From contig CANROE010000002.1 of assembly GCA_947632195.1 (NCBI GenBank), positions 79,875-143,874 of the forward strand: 64,000 bases of DNA. Reading direction: 5' to 3'. The stretch's first letter is position 1; the number at the start of each line of letters is the position of its first letter. Below the pieces are notes generated by a model, which saw only the letters and a program-made list of their open reading frames with translations, did not search any database and was not told the DNA's origin. A program made the translations under genes and the position numbers. Source of the DNA: an uncultured Clostridia bacterium (lineage in GTDB: Bacteria; Bacillota; Clostridia; Christensenellales; Borkfalkiaceae). This document shows positions 9,390 to 17,500 of this stretch, piece by piece.

Positions 9390-9854
9390 TTACTTCCGCA
9401 GTTTCTTGATCCCTCGGTTTTCGTAGCTTTCAAGGTATTCGGGCGTATCGCAGAGCGCACCCTGCACGAACTTGTTCCCCGGCACTTTCATCCCGTTGTA
9501 TTCAAGCCCCTTTGCGTTGAACACCGTGGAGACCATTGACTTTATCAGCGTTTCATTCAAGAGGATCTCCCGAAGCAGTTGTATAGACAGCGCATAAAAT
9601 TCATGACTCTCTTTCTCCTCTGCGGGCATTGCCTCTGCCTCCGCGCTTTTCTCCCGTTCGACTTCTTCCTCCACCGTTCCGAGCACATCCCTTCTGAGGA
9701 TCGGCAGTCCCCGCACGAGCGCGTCATTGATAAGTAGATTGAAGCTCTCCGCATAGCGGGGATCCTCGCTGATCTCGTCGATGAGCGTCCAAAGATCTAT
9801 GTCCGTGATACGGATATACCGCCGCATCCGTCTATCCGTGCTCTCCTCTCCCAT
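9390..9854 (-). CDS. Hypothetical mobilisation accessory protein
   Basis: About 154 residues, hydrophilic, with a first section (RRYIRITDIDLWTLIDEI) that could form a small DNA-binding fold, an acidic Glu/Ala-rich linker, and a helical C-terminus. I recognise no family. Its place just before the relaxase and just after the palindrome-rich region suggests a MobC-like accessory protein that loads the relaxase. The frame stays open upstream to 9965, but that part reads through three palindromes and looks non-coding. ATG at 9854 has GAAAGG only one base away, and ATG at 9827 is a second possibility with GGAGAG thirteen bases upstream. The start is therefore uncertain by about 30 bases. Confidence 0.55.
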   Translation of the reverse strand: MGEESTDRRMRRYIRITDIDLWTLIDEISEDPRYAESFNLLINDALVRGLPILRRDVLGTVEEEVEREKSAEAEAMPAEEKESHEFYALSIQLLREILLNETLIKSMVSTVFNAKGLEYNGMKVPGNKFVQGALCDTPEYLESYENRGIKKLRK

Positions 9855-9873
9855 CCCTTTCACCCCCGAAGGA

Positions 9874-9930
9874 AAAGTCGGTTTCCGACTTGTTCCCCGC
9901 CCCGTGAGGGGCGGCTCTCGCGGCGCCGCA
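9874..9930. other. Putative origin of transfer (cluster of three palindromes)
   Basis: Three adjacent inverted repeats lie just upstream of the relaxase operon. AAGTCGGtttCCGACTT is at 9875-9891, CCGCCCC-gtga-GGGGCGG at 9897-9914, and the 10-bp palindrome GCGGCGCCGC at 9920-9929. Such clusters next to a MobP relaxase are typical of oriT regions. The nick site cannot be named from sequence alone. The hairpins could alternatively act on RNA, but no T-run follows any of them. Confidence 0.5.
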
Positions 9931-9961
9931 ACAGGGTTGTGGCACCGCCTTATCCTGCTTA

Positions 9962-10342
9962 TCATTTTCGGTTCTCATGCAACACTTTCCCTCCCGTTTC
10001 CGCCTGTTTCTCATTCTCCCGTTTCAGATAATTTATCATGCCGGCAAGCGGGTTTTCGGCGATGATCTCTCCCGCGATCACATGAACGCCTTCGGGCGCA
10101 GCCGTCTTGTTTTTTTCCGTCGTGACAAGCCCGCCCTTTCTGCCGTTCGCGCTGTTCATCGCGGCAACGTCAAGTTCGCGCTTGACGTAAAGGTAAACGC
10201 CTTTGAGGTATTTGTCGTTCGTATGGAACGGCTTGCCGTTGAACACATATTCGCAAACACCCTTGATGAACTCCCCCGCCTGTCTGTCCGTCATCTCGCT
10301 CATCGCATTGTAGAAACTCTTTTTGAATTTGAAATTTTGCAT
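9962..10342 (-). CDS. DUF6291-like element protein
   Basis: A 126-residue protein resembling the DUF6291 proteins found in Firmicutes phages and conjugative elements. It opens with FKFKKSFYNAMSEMTDRQAG and a VCEYVFNGK stretch typical of that group, followed by a basic NGRKGG segment and a helical C-terminus. AAGGAG eight bases before ATG at 10342 supports the start. The function is unknown; members often sit near replication or mobilisation genes, as here. It is probably the first gene of the transfer operon, since the adjacent upstream genes run in the opposite direction. Confidence 0.6.
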   Translation of the reverse strand: MQNFKFKKSFYNAMSEMTDRQAGEFIKGVCEYVFNGKPFHTNDKYLKGVYLYVKRELDVAAMNSANGRKGGLVTTEKNKTAAPEGVHVIAGEIIAENPLAGMINYLKRENEKQAETGGKVLHENRK

Positions 10343-10380
10343 ATTTATTCTCCTTTTTGTTTGATTGATAATTACTCAAA

Positions 10381-10414
10381 AGCTATTGACATATAATAGC
10401 TTATGTGCTATAAT
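10381..10414 (+). promoter_or_regulatory. Consensus sigma-70 promoter with overlapping inverted repeat
   Basis: TTGACA at 10386-10391 and TATAAT at 10409-10414 are separated by exactly 17 bases. AGCTATT (10381-10387) and AATAGCT (10395-10401) form an inverted repeat covering the -35 box. This is a natural operator for the HTH protein encoded downstream. The promoter drives the two plus-strand genes that follow. Confidence 0.85.
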
Positions 10415-10445
10415 GTTTTCAGAAAGCAATTTAGGAGGAACCCCC

Positions 10446-10700
10446 ATGCCCACCATTTCAAGATTTTACGGAATGATCGTAAAGATGTACTTCTTCGGCT
10501 CCGAGCATAACCCGCCCCATATCCATGTTGTGTATGGAGAATACATCGGCGTTATCGACATCCGAACCCTCGCCATGCTCGAAGGCGACCTGCCCGACAA
10601 AGCCTTAAAACTCGTCAAAGAATGGGTTTCGATCCACCAAAAAGCATTGCTCGAAATGTGGGAATCGCAGAATATCCATACTCTGCCCCCTCTTGATTAA
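10446..10700 (+). CDS. DUF4160 family protein (putative toxin-like partner)
   Basis: An 84-residue protein of the DUF4160 family. The core HNPPHIHVVYGEY with its two histidines, and the EGDLPDKALKLVKEW section, are the family hallmarks. AGGAGG lies eight bases before ATG at 10446, and the gene sits directly behind a consensus promoter. It is followed after 11 bases by a DUF2442-HTH gene. DUF4160/DUF2442 pairs are common and toxin-antitoxin-like in layout, but I know of no firmly established activity. Its place in a mobile element fits a maintenance cassette. Confidence 0.8.
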   Translation: MPTISRFYGMIVKMYFFGSEHNPPHIHVVYGEYIGVIDIRTLAMLEGDLPDKALKLVKEWVSIHQKALLEMWESQNIHTLPPLD

Positions 10701-10711
10701 GGAGTATTCCT

Positions 10712-11179
10712 ATGTTTATGAAGATCACCTCTGTCGCCGCTCTGCCCGACTATATCCTGCTTGTCGGCTTTTCGACGGGCGAATATAAGCAGTTTGACTT
10801 AAAGCCGCTCATCGAAAAATACCCGCCTTTCAAGTCCCTCGTTCAGGTACAGGGACTGTATGAACAGGTGAAGATCGACATGGGCGGTTACGGCTTGATT
10901 TGGAATGACGACCTCGACCTTGCCGCCGACGGCATCTATGAGAAGGGCGTTCCTTGCGAACCGCCGACAAACATAGACGACTTTCGTCAAAAGCTCTTGG
11001 AGGAACTTGTAAAGGCGCGGAGGTCGGCGGGATTGTCGCAAAAACAGCTCGAAATTCTTTCGGGTGTTCCGCAGACGTGCATTGCCCGTACCGAAAAAGG
11101 GGTTACGGACCCGCAGCTTACGACTCTCTTGAAACTGCTCGAACCGCTTGGTTTGACGCTCTCCATAACAGGTATTTGA
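10712..11179 (+). CDS. DUF2442 plus XRE-type HTH protein (putative antitoxin/autoregulator)
   Basis: A 155-residue two-domain protein. Residues 1-85 match the DUF2442 fold (LLVGFSTGEYKQFDLKPL near the start, YGLIWNDDLDLAADGIYE near the end). Residues about 90-155 are an XRE-type helix-turn-helix with the signature ARRSAGLSQKQLEILSGV. It is encoded 11 bases behind the DUF4160 gene, so both are probably made from one mRNA. The HTH half is the likely repressor acting on the inverted repeat over the upstream -35 box. The toxin-antitoxin role is inferred from layout only. Confidence 0.8.
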   Translation: MFMKITSVAALPDYILLVGFSTGEYKQFDLKPLIEKYPPFKSLVQVQGLYEQVKIDMGGYGLIWNDDLDLAADGIYEKGVPCEPPTNIDDFRQKLLEELVKARRSAGLSQKQLEILSGVPQTCIARTEKGVTDPQLTTLLKLLEPLGLTLSITGI

Positions 11180-11185
11180 TCCTCG

Positions 11186-11215
11186 GCTATCGGATACTTC
11201 CGATAGCTTTTTTTT
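11186..11215 (+). terminator. Rho-independent terminator of the DUF4160/DUF2442 pair
   Basis: GCTATCGGA (11186-11194), a TACT loop and TCCGATAGC (11199-11207) are followed by eight T residues. The hairpin starts seven bases after the stop of the HTH gene. Confidence 0.9.
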
Positions 11216-11223
11216 GCTTCCGT

Positions 11224-12699
11224 TCACGATTTGGAATTGGCAAAGCGGCCTTTCCGTCTTTCGCCCGCAGCGTCCGCAGCTCTGCGTCTCTCGCCCGCCC
11301 GCTCCACAAACTGCATGGCTTCCTGCGCGAGCTTCTCATAGTAGGCGTTGGGTTTTTCGTCCCTGTATTGCCCCGACGCTTTGAACACGCGCATAAGTTG
11401 TTCTTTGTCTTTGGTGAAAACGGCGATCTGACACATCAATGAACGCTCGTTGCTCTCCTCGCTTCCGAGCAGGGAGATCCCGTTGAAAAGCTGATCGAAC
11501 TTCGTTCCGCTCCTTGACTTTTTCGCCCTTTCCACGATTTCTCTGTCCCCCATCCGTGCAAGGCTCTCCACGCCTCTGCCGCTCATATCCACGCCGCTTC
11601 TTGTCTGCGGCAAGGCTTTTGCCGCAACTTCGCTCGGCTTGATATACACGGCGGAGGGCCGCATCTGCACTTCATCAAGATTGACTGTCTCCATATCCTC
11701 TCCTTCCTTTTGTTCCCCCTCGGTCATGATCTGCTCTTTTGCAAGAAGAAAGTCCACGATCTTTTCCGCGTCGGCGATCGCCGTAAACAGCGCGTTAGGG
11801 TCGTTTTTGAGCTGACTATGCCACCATTGGATATACGCAGCATTATTGTTCACGCGCTTTGGATCTGCCTCGATGCTAAACTCTTGCATGAGAAACATGG
11901 ACGCAATTTCAGCCCGCAATTCTTCCTGCGCATATTCGGGTGTTCCCCTCGCCCCCATGACGCGGTTGAGCCGCTTTTCGTTTCCCGTGGAATGCCCTAT
12001 CTCATGGAAATTCGTCCCGTAAAACTCCTGCAAAGAAATGAACCTACTTCGTTGCGGCGAGACGATATAATCATGTTTATGGTTGTAAAACGCTTGATTC
12101 CCGCCATAAAAGGTGGGACACTCCGTTTTGCTCCAAAAATCCAAAAAACGCTCTACCCGCTCGGAATATCCGCTCGGATCCATCTCGGGCTTTTCAAGCG
12201 CGGGGATACCGTCTATAATGTCCCCGTTAAAGACGCGATAATACTTCCGCACGGGATAGATGTTTTCGTCCATGTACTTTTGCTTCTCTTCTTCGGTCAT
12301 GCCGAGCAAAGATAGTTTACTGAACGGCTCTTTGGTGTTCCTGTCCCGAAGTTCAAAGTACTCGATCGTAACGCCGGCGTTCTTGCCGAGGGTTTTCCCC
12401 TCGGCATCCCGCTTGAACTCCCAACCTTTGTCTACCATCTGCTTGTAGGTGAGCCAACGGTTATCGGTGTATCCTCTTGCCATACTCACATAGGTCAGAA
12501 GAAAGTTGTTGTTCCCTCGGTACTTTTTGCCGGTGATCGCAGACTGCGGTCTGCCCGTTGAGATCCAACCCTGCTCCCATATCCCCTTGCCGCTTTCGAG
12601 CCGCTTCAACACTTCGTCCACGATGAGTTTGCGCTGAGGCGTGAGCTTCTCGTAAACGGAGTCATGCTCCGCGGTTTCGATCATCTTCTCCTCTCTCAA
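11224..12699 (-). CDS. ArdC-type antirestriction protein with zincin-like domain
   Basis: A 491-residue protein with the ArdC layout. An N-terminal ssDNA-binding part at about residues 10-130 contains GKGIWEQGWISTGRPQSAIT and a KKYRGNN motif. A metallopeptidase-like part carries HEIGH at residues 232-236 (near 12,000). A charged C-terminal half of low similarity follows. ArdC proteins protect incoming conjugative DNA from host restriction, which fits an element entering a new cell. I keep the TTG start at 12699 because AGGAGGTGA lies eight bases upstream; ATG at 12684 with GAGGAG three bases away is the alternative. The start overlaps the preceding 55-residue gene, which suggests coupled translation. 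Confidence 0.8.
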   Translation of the reverse strand: MREEKMIETAEHDSVYEKLTPQRKLIVDEVLKRLESGKGIWEQGWISTGRPQSAITGKKYRGNNNFLLTYVSMARGYTDNRWLTYKQMVDKGWEFKRDAEGKTLGKNAGVTIEYFELRDRNTKEPFSKLSLLGMTEEEKQKYMDENIYPVRKYYRVFNGDIIDGIPALEKPEMDPSGYSERVERFLDFWSKTECPTFYGGNQAFYNHKHDYIVSPQRSRFISLQEFYGTNFHEIGHSTGNEKRLNRVMGARGTPEYAQEELRAEIASMFLMQEFSIEADPKRVNNNAAYIQWWHSQLKNDPNALFTAIADAEKIVDFLLAKEQIMTEGEQKEGEDMETVNLDEVQMRPSAVYIKPSEVAAKALPQTRSGVDMSGRGVESLARMGDREIVERAKKSRSGTKFDQLFNGISLLGSEESNERSLMCQIAVFTKDKEQLMRVFKASGQYRDEKPNAYYEKLAQEAMQFVERAGERRRAADAAGERRKGRFANSKS

Positions 12700-12829
12700 A
12701 ACGCAATCTCACCTCCTCTTCCATGATCGGCGGCTCGTCAAAGTCGCCGTCGTCTATATCGAGAATTTCCTCGATCTCGTAGCCGAGCGGGATCACTACT
12801 TCGGCTATTATTTCTTTGTTGTCTTGCAT
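12662..12829 (-). CDS. Small acidic hypothetical protein
   Basis: A 55-residue protein, strongly acidic (IEEILDIDDGDFDEPP), started by ATG at 12829 with AAGGGG a few bases upstream. Its 3' end overlaps the ArdC-type gene by 38 bases, so both are surely on one mRNA. The charge suggests a DNA mimic or an assembly partner, but no family is recognised. Confidence 0.6.
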   Translation of the reverse strand: MQDNKEIIAEVVIPLGYEIEEILDIDDGDFDEPPIMEEEVRLRFERGEDDRNRGA

Positions 12830-12937
12830 ATTTCCCCTTTGTGCATGTTTGCACCACCTCTTTATTGTCTTTTCGTGCAAAGCAAAATTTTATCTGCATT
12901 TGCAAGCTGTTCTTCCCCAAATTTTTTCCGAAACCAC

Positions 12938-13009
12938 TTGACTTGCTACGGCGTTTTGTCTATAATAGTTCTTGTCAAATCACGATTTGACAAATTTTGA
13001 TTTGACAAG
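12938..13009 (+). promoter_or_regulatory. Promoter with three operator half-sites
   Basis: TTGACT (12938-12943) and TATAAT (12961-12966) have 17-base spacing. Immediately downstream TTGTCAAAT (12972-12980) and ATTTGACAA (12985-12993) form a perfect 9-bp inverted repeat. A third copy, ATTTGACAA, follows at 13000-13008. The repeat block lies in the expected 5' leader of the ATPase gene at 13,029, a typical place for a repressor roadblock. The regulator is not identified. Confidence 0.8.
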
Positions 13010-13028
13010 TTCTTTTCGAGGTATCGCA

Positions 13029-14462
13029 ATGTTCATCGGACGCAAAAACGAACTGCAATTTTTAGAGGACTGCTACCGCAGCAAAAAAGCCGAGCTTGTC
13101 ATTCTATACGGCAGACGGCGCGTTGGAAAGACCGAGCTTATCAACGTGTTCTGCAAAGATAAACCGCATTTTTACTATGCCTGCCGTGAATATACCGACA
13201 TTCAACAGCTTCAATCCTTCACCGATAAGATCCGCTCCTACCATATCCCCGCCCTTGACCTCGTGGGACGGTTCGGAGATTGGGAAAAAGCGTTCCTTTC
13301 CGTATTGCAACTGCCCGCCGACAAAAAGAAGATCCTCGTCATCGACGAATTTCCGCACATCTGCAAGGCTAATCCGAGCGTTCCTTCCATTCTCCAAATT
13401 CTTTGGGATGAAAGGCTGCGTCATGAGAACGTGATGATCATTTTGAGCGGTAGTGCCATGAGTTTTATCGAGAGGGATATCCTCTCGGAGAAAAACCCGC
13501 TTTACGGAAGAACGACCGCGACCTATAAGATCTTGCCGCTTCCATACACCGACGCCATCAAGTTCTTCCCAAATTATTCGGACGAAGATAAACTCATAGC
13601 ATACTCCATCCTCGGCGGCATTCCCCACTACCTCACGCAATTCGACCCCGACAAATCCGTCAAACAAAACGTCTTGGAACAGGTCCTGCGCAAAGGCTGT
13701 ACGTTATACAACGAAGTGGAGTTCCTGATGAAACAGGAGCTGCGTGAGCCGTCTGTCTACAATACCGTGATCGAAGCGATAGCCACGGGCTGCAATTCCT
13801 TTAACGACATTCTGCAAAGGACGAAGATCGACAAGAGCAAATTGAGCGTCTATCTCAAAAACCTTTTGGAGCTGTCCGTGATCGAAAAGGAGTTCCCCGT
13901 CCTTGCCACAAAAAATGAGAAAGCGAGCGCACAAAAAGGCAGCTATATCCTCACGGATCATTTCTTCCGTTTTTGGTATGCGTTTGCCTACCGCAACCTC
14001 ACCGACCTTGAAGCCAATGCCGCAGACCTTGTATGGGAAACGGAGATCGAAGGCGAATTGCATCGGTTTGCCTCATGGCCTTTTGAGATCGTATGTAAGG
14101 AATACCTTCTCTCGTTGAGCCGTCAAAAACTTCTTCCCTTCCGCATTACGGACGCGGGAAGATATTGGGGCAAAAAGAATGTCACGGCAAACGGAAAGAC
14201 AGAGAACGTGCCCGTTGAAATTGACATTATGGCATGTGACCGCGCACAAAATAACTTCATTCTCGGCGAATGCAAATTCACAAGCTCACCCTTTGACATG
14301 GGGCAACTGAAAGCATTACGGGAGAAGTTAGCCCTTCATGGAGCCGTTTCCTATTTCCTGTTCTCCCTGAGCGGCTTTACCGATGCGGTGAAAAAATTCG
14401 CTTCGGAAAACAACGACGTTCATCTTTTGACGGCGCACGACATCGTTACCCTCTCGGAGTAA
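13029..14462 (+). CDS. AAA ATPase with DUF234-type nuclease-like C-terminus
   Basis: A 477-residue member of the archaeal-type ATPase/DUF234 family. The N-terminus starts MFIGRKNELQFLE and has Walker A YGRRRVGKTEL at about residues 27-37. A Walker B-like VIDEFPHI lies near residue 110. A winged-helix region at about 250-320 follows. The C-terminus carries VEIDIMA and, 15 residues on, GECKF, a PD-(D/E)xK arrangement. ATG at 13029 has GAGG upstream; the frame is open further back but only through operator repeats. Such ATPases occur as stand-alone genes in gut bacteria and mobile elements with unknown biological role. It is transcribed against the rest of the element, which suggests a cargo cassette. 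Confidence 0.8.
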   Translation: MFIGRKNELQFLEDCYRSKKAELVILYGRRRVGKTELINVFCKDKPHFYYACREYTDIQQLQSFTDKIRSYHIPALDLVGRFGDWEKAFLSVLQLPADKKKILVIDEFPHICKANPSVPSILQILWDERLRHENVMIILSGSAMSFIERDILSEKNPLYGRTTATYKILPLPYTDAIKFFPNYSDEDKLIAYSILGGIPHYLTQFDPDKSVKQNVLEQVLRKGCTLYNEVEFLMKQELREPSVYNTVIEAIATGCNSFNDILQRTKIDKSKLSVYLKNLLELSVIEKEFPVLATKNEKASAQKGSYILTDHFFRFWYAFAYRNLTDLEANAADLVWETEIEGELHRFASWPFEIVCKEYLLSLSRQKLLPFRITDAGRYWGKKNVTANGKTENVPVEIDIMACDRAQNNFILGECKFTSSPFDMGQLKALREKLALHGAVSYFLFSLSGFTDAVKKFASENNDVHLLTAHDIVTLSE

Positions 14463-14480
14463 GAACCTTCTACCCCGGGC

Positions 14481-14510
14481 GGCTGTCCGATATGGACAGC
14501 CGTTTTTTTA
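14481..14510 (+). terminator. Rho-independent terminator of the ATPase gene
   Basis: CGGCTGTCC (14481-14489), loop gatat and GGACAGCCG (14495-14503) are followed by seven T residues. It lies between convergent genes and overlaps the last codons of the giant minus-strand gene by three bases. Confidence 0.9.
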
Positions 14511-17500
14511 CGCCTTTCCGTTGCCGCCGCTGTTTCCGGGTCTCGGTGCTGCGTTGTTCGCTTTTGGAAGGGTGAGCATGGGCGTACTCTTGCAAGCCTT
14601 TCTCGCCGTGTGCTCATAGTAATCGGGCGACTTGTCGGGACGGTAAAGCCCGCTCGTTGCATTGATGCGCAACATCTGATCCACGTCGTGCCTGCACCAG
14701 AACGCAAGCATATTCATGAGCGCCATGTCGCTGTTGGACGGGTTGTTTTTGAGGTCCTCGCCGCTGTAATACGCCTTGAAGGTGTCCCCGTTATAGGCGT
14801 TCATTGCCTTTTCTATGACCTGTCTGTCGTCCATTTGCGAAAGTCCTTCCATGCCTCCGCCAACGCCTTTCCACGTCTCGCGTTCGTCAAAATTATCGCT
14901 TAAATACTGTTGCACTTCGGGGGTATCGAAACTCTTCAAAGAAGTTCCGCCGATCCGATCTCCCGTGACCACGATAAACTGTCCCTTCTGATACAGTTCG
15001 GTCTGTCCGTCGCGGGAGAAGGTCTTTCTATCGCCGAGTCCCGTCGTCTTGCCGAAGAAATGAAGTCCCTTTCCGCTGACCGACTTTTCGGTATAAGTCC
15101 CTCTTGTCGCTTCGAGACAGTCATAGGCATTTTCAGACCATTCTGTCCCGTTTACACAGTCGTCCACGTCGAAACAAGCGATACCGTCCTTGCCGTCAAG
15201 CGCATAGGCGAGCGCGACGCAGCCGTTGTTCTTGGCGTATTCGCAAGCGCTGTCGAAGTCTGCCCACGTCTCGGGGTTGTTGCTCTGCGCGAAGTTGTCC
15301 GTGTGGATGTCGATGAGGAATTTATCCATCCTGCCCGTGCGATTGTTTTGCCGCGTTCTCACTGCCACCCAATTCGGGCGCGAACGCATTTCCTCGGGGA
15401 CGTTCTCGCGGAGCCGCTTTTCCACTTCTTCAAACGCTTTCTTGCTCTCCTCGCTCGGCTTGACGAAGTAGCCCGTGTAATCCTTTTCGGTCTTGTCCGC
15501 GTGCGCCGCCGCAAATTCCTCTGCGGAAAGACTGCACTCACGGTTATTTGCCCTGTCGGTAAGAAGCAACGTGAAATCTTCGGGCAGCGAGATCTGCTTG
15601 GTGTCCGCCGAATAGAACTTGTTCGGAATATAACACGCATATCCCGCGTATTCCCCCTTCGGCATCTTGATGAGCGCGTTCCTTTCAAACTCGCCGAGGA
15701 CTGCTTTCTCGTTGACGTTGAAAACGATGTTGTTTTCCTGCTCACGGTATTCTTCCATCTGAGCGGGATGATTCGTATAATCCTCGGCGTTCGTCCCCCG
15801 GCAAATTTCCTGTAAGTCCTTTGCGGAAATCTTGACCTCGCTGTCCCCCCAACGGACATTTGCCCTGTAAGTGTCAAAAAGGGTAACTTTCAACATTCCC
15901 TCGTTTTCACTTTCGGAAAGTGCGCCGTTCGGAAGGGTGAATCTGCGCCCTTTGTACTTGCTGCCATTCGGCATGGAGAGAATACTAAAATTCTCCCGTG
16001 CCTCAATGACCGCTTCGGCGGGGATCTCGAACTCGAATTTTTCTCTCTCGCCGAGCGCATAAGCCTCCGCTCCCTTGCCGCTGACGAGGTTCATGAACTC
16101 CTCTGCAGAGAGAATTTTTTCTTCCCCGTCCCTGTTGCGGAGACGGACCTCCTCGTCGCTCGCCATGCGTACCTCGTAGAAAGGACCGCGCCGTTCTTCG
16201 CTCTCGACGCTCTCTTTCATGCGGTTGTTGAAAAGGTTGTAGGTGTAGTCTTTGAGTTCCTCGTTGTCCTGCGGCATCCGCATATAGGTGCTTTTTTCGT
16301 ATGTATGGATCGCCGCATTTGCGCTGACCTTGAAAGTCAGCCATTTTCTTGTGTTTTCGCTGTTTTCCTGTTCAGGCATTTTTGTTTCCTCCTGTTTTTC
16401 TTTTATTTTTCTCACTCGGTCGATAAAACCGTTTAAGACATAGGGATGTGTGTTGAGAGAGAGGTATCCGCGCTGAAACTGCGACGGGATAGGATAGCTC
16501 CTTGCCCACTCCTTGTTTTCATCCGAAAATCTCCTGTCCCACTCATGCTCTCTCACCGTATAAGCGCAAAGCGTCAAAACGCGGTCAAGCCCATGTTGCT
16601 GAATGAGCTTGTCCTCGAATCCTTTTTTGAGATACTTGCCGTCAAAATTTTCGCCGATCGTCTTTTCGATCCCCTCTTTGCATTCTTCGCATAATCTGTA
16701 CGACTCCCGATACATCGGAAGTTCGCCGTTCTCTCTTGCGTAATCAAATGACTGCATATACAGCGGCTGTATGACATAACTCGGTCGCTGTACGATCGTC
16801 ACTCTTTCACTGTATCTGTCCTCAACGATATCCTCATGGTAAGAATCGTTGTAGTCACGGATCATGTCTGCTATGTCCGAATAATTATTGATGCTCGCAT
16901 ACTCCGTACTCAAATAATAATCGTAGAGGGATTCCAAAATTTGCGGCGAGTCTGCATAGAGAGCTTCGAGATCTCCCTCCGACAAATTGTCGTGAATATC
17001 CTCGCCGAGAAAAACGCTTAATTCATTAAAGAATCGGATCTTATAATTGTCTTTGGTGATGAGATCTTCGGGTGATTTTTTAAGTTCTTCTTGATAGAAC
17101 TTCTGATACTCTGCTTCCACGCTATCGCGGATGAGCTTTTCATAGTCCACTTTTTCCGTTCCCGCGATGTGCGCGTCGAAATAGGCATAGAGCGCACCTT
17201 CCGCTTTTTCATAGCTTTCGTAGCCGTAGTAGCCCTGCCCCCACTCGCCCGTCTTTTCGTCATATCCGAACCCGAGAATGAACTCCTTTCCGCGCTTTAC
17301 AATGGCATAGTCCCGCCCGTTGTGCGTTATAATGTTTTCCACATCATATCCGTGTTTCGTTCTCTCGCGGTATTCGGACGTTTCATCCTCTTTTGTCATG
17401 CGTTCTTCCAAAAGCGGGCGAAGTTCATTCTCCGAAAACAAATCGTACCAATCATCGAACGGTACTTTCCCGCCGCTCTCGTCAAATTCGCTTCCCTCAA

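Noticed and set aside
9855..9965. N-terminal extension of the accessory protein upstream of the relaxase
   Set aside because: The stretch runs through three palindromes and reads as Pro/Arg-rich text, more consistent with an oriT than with coding sequence.
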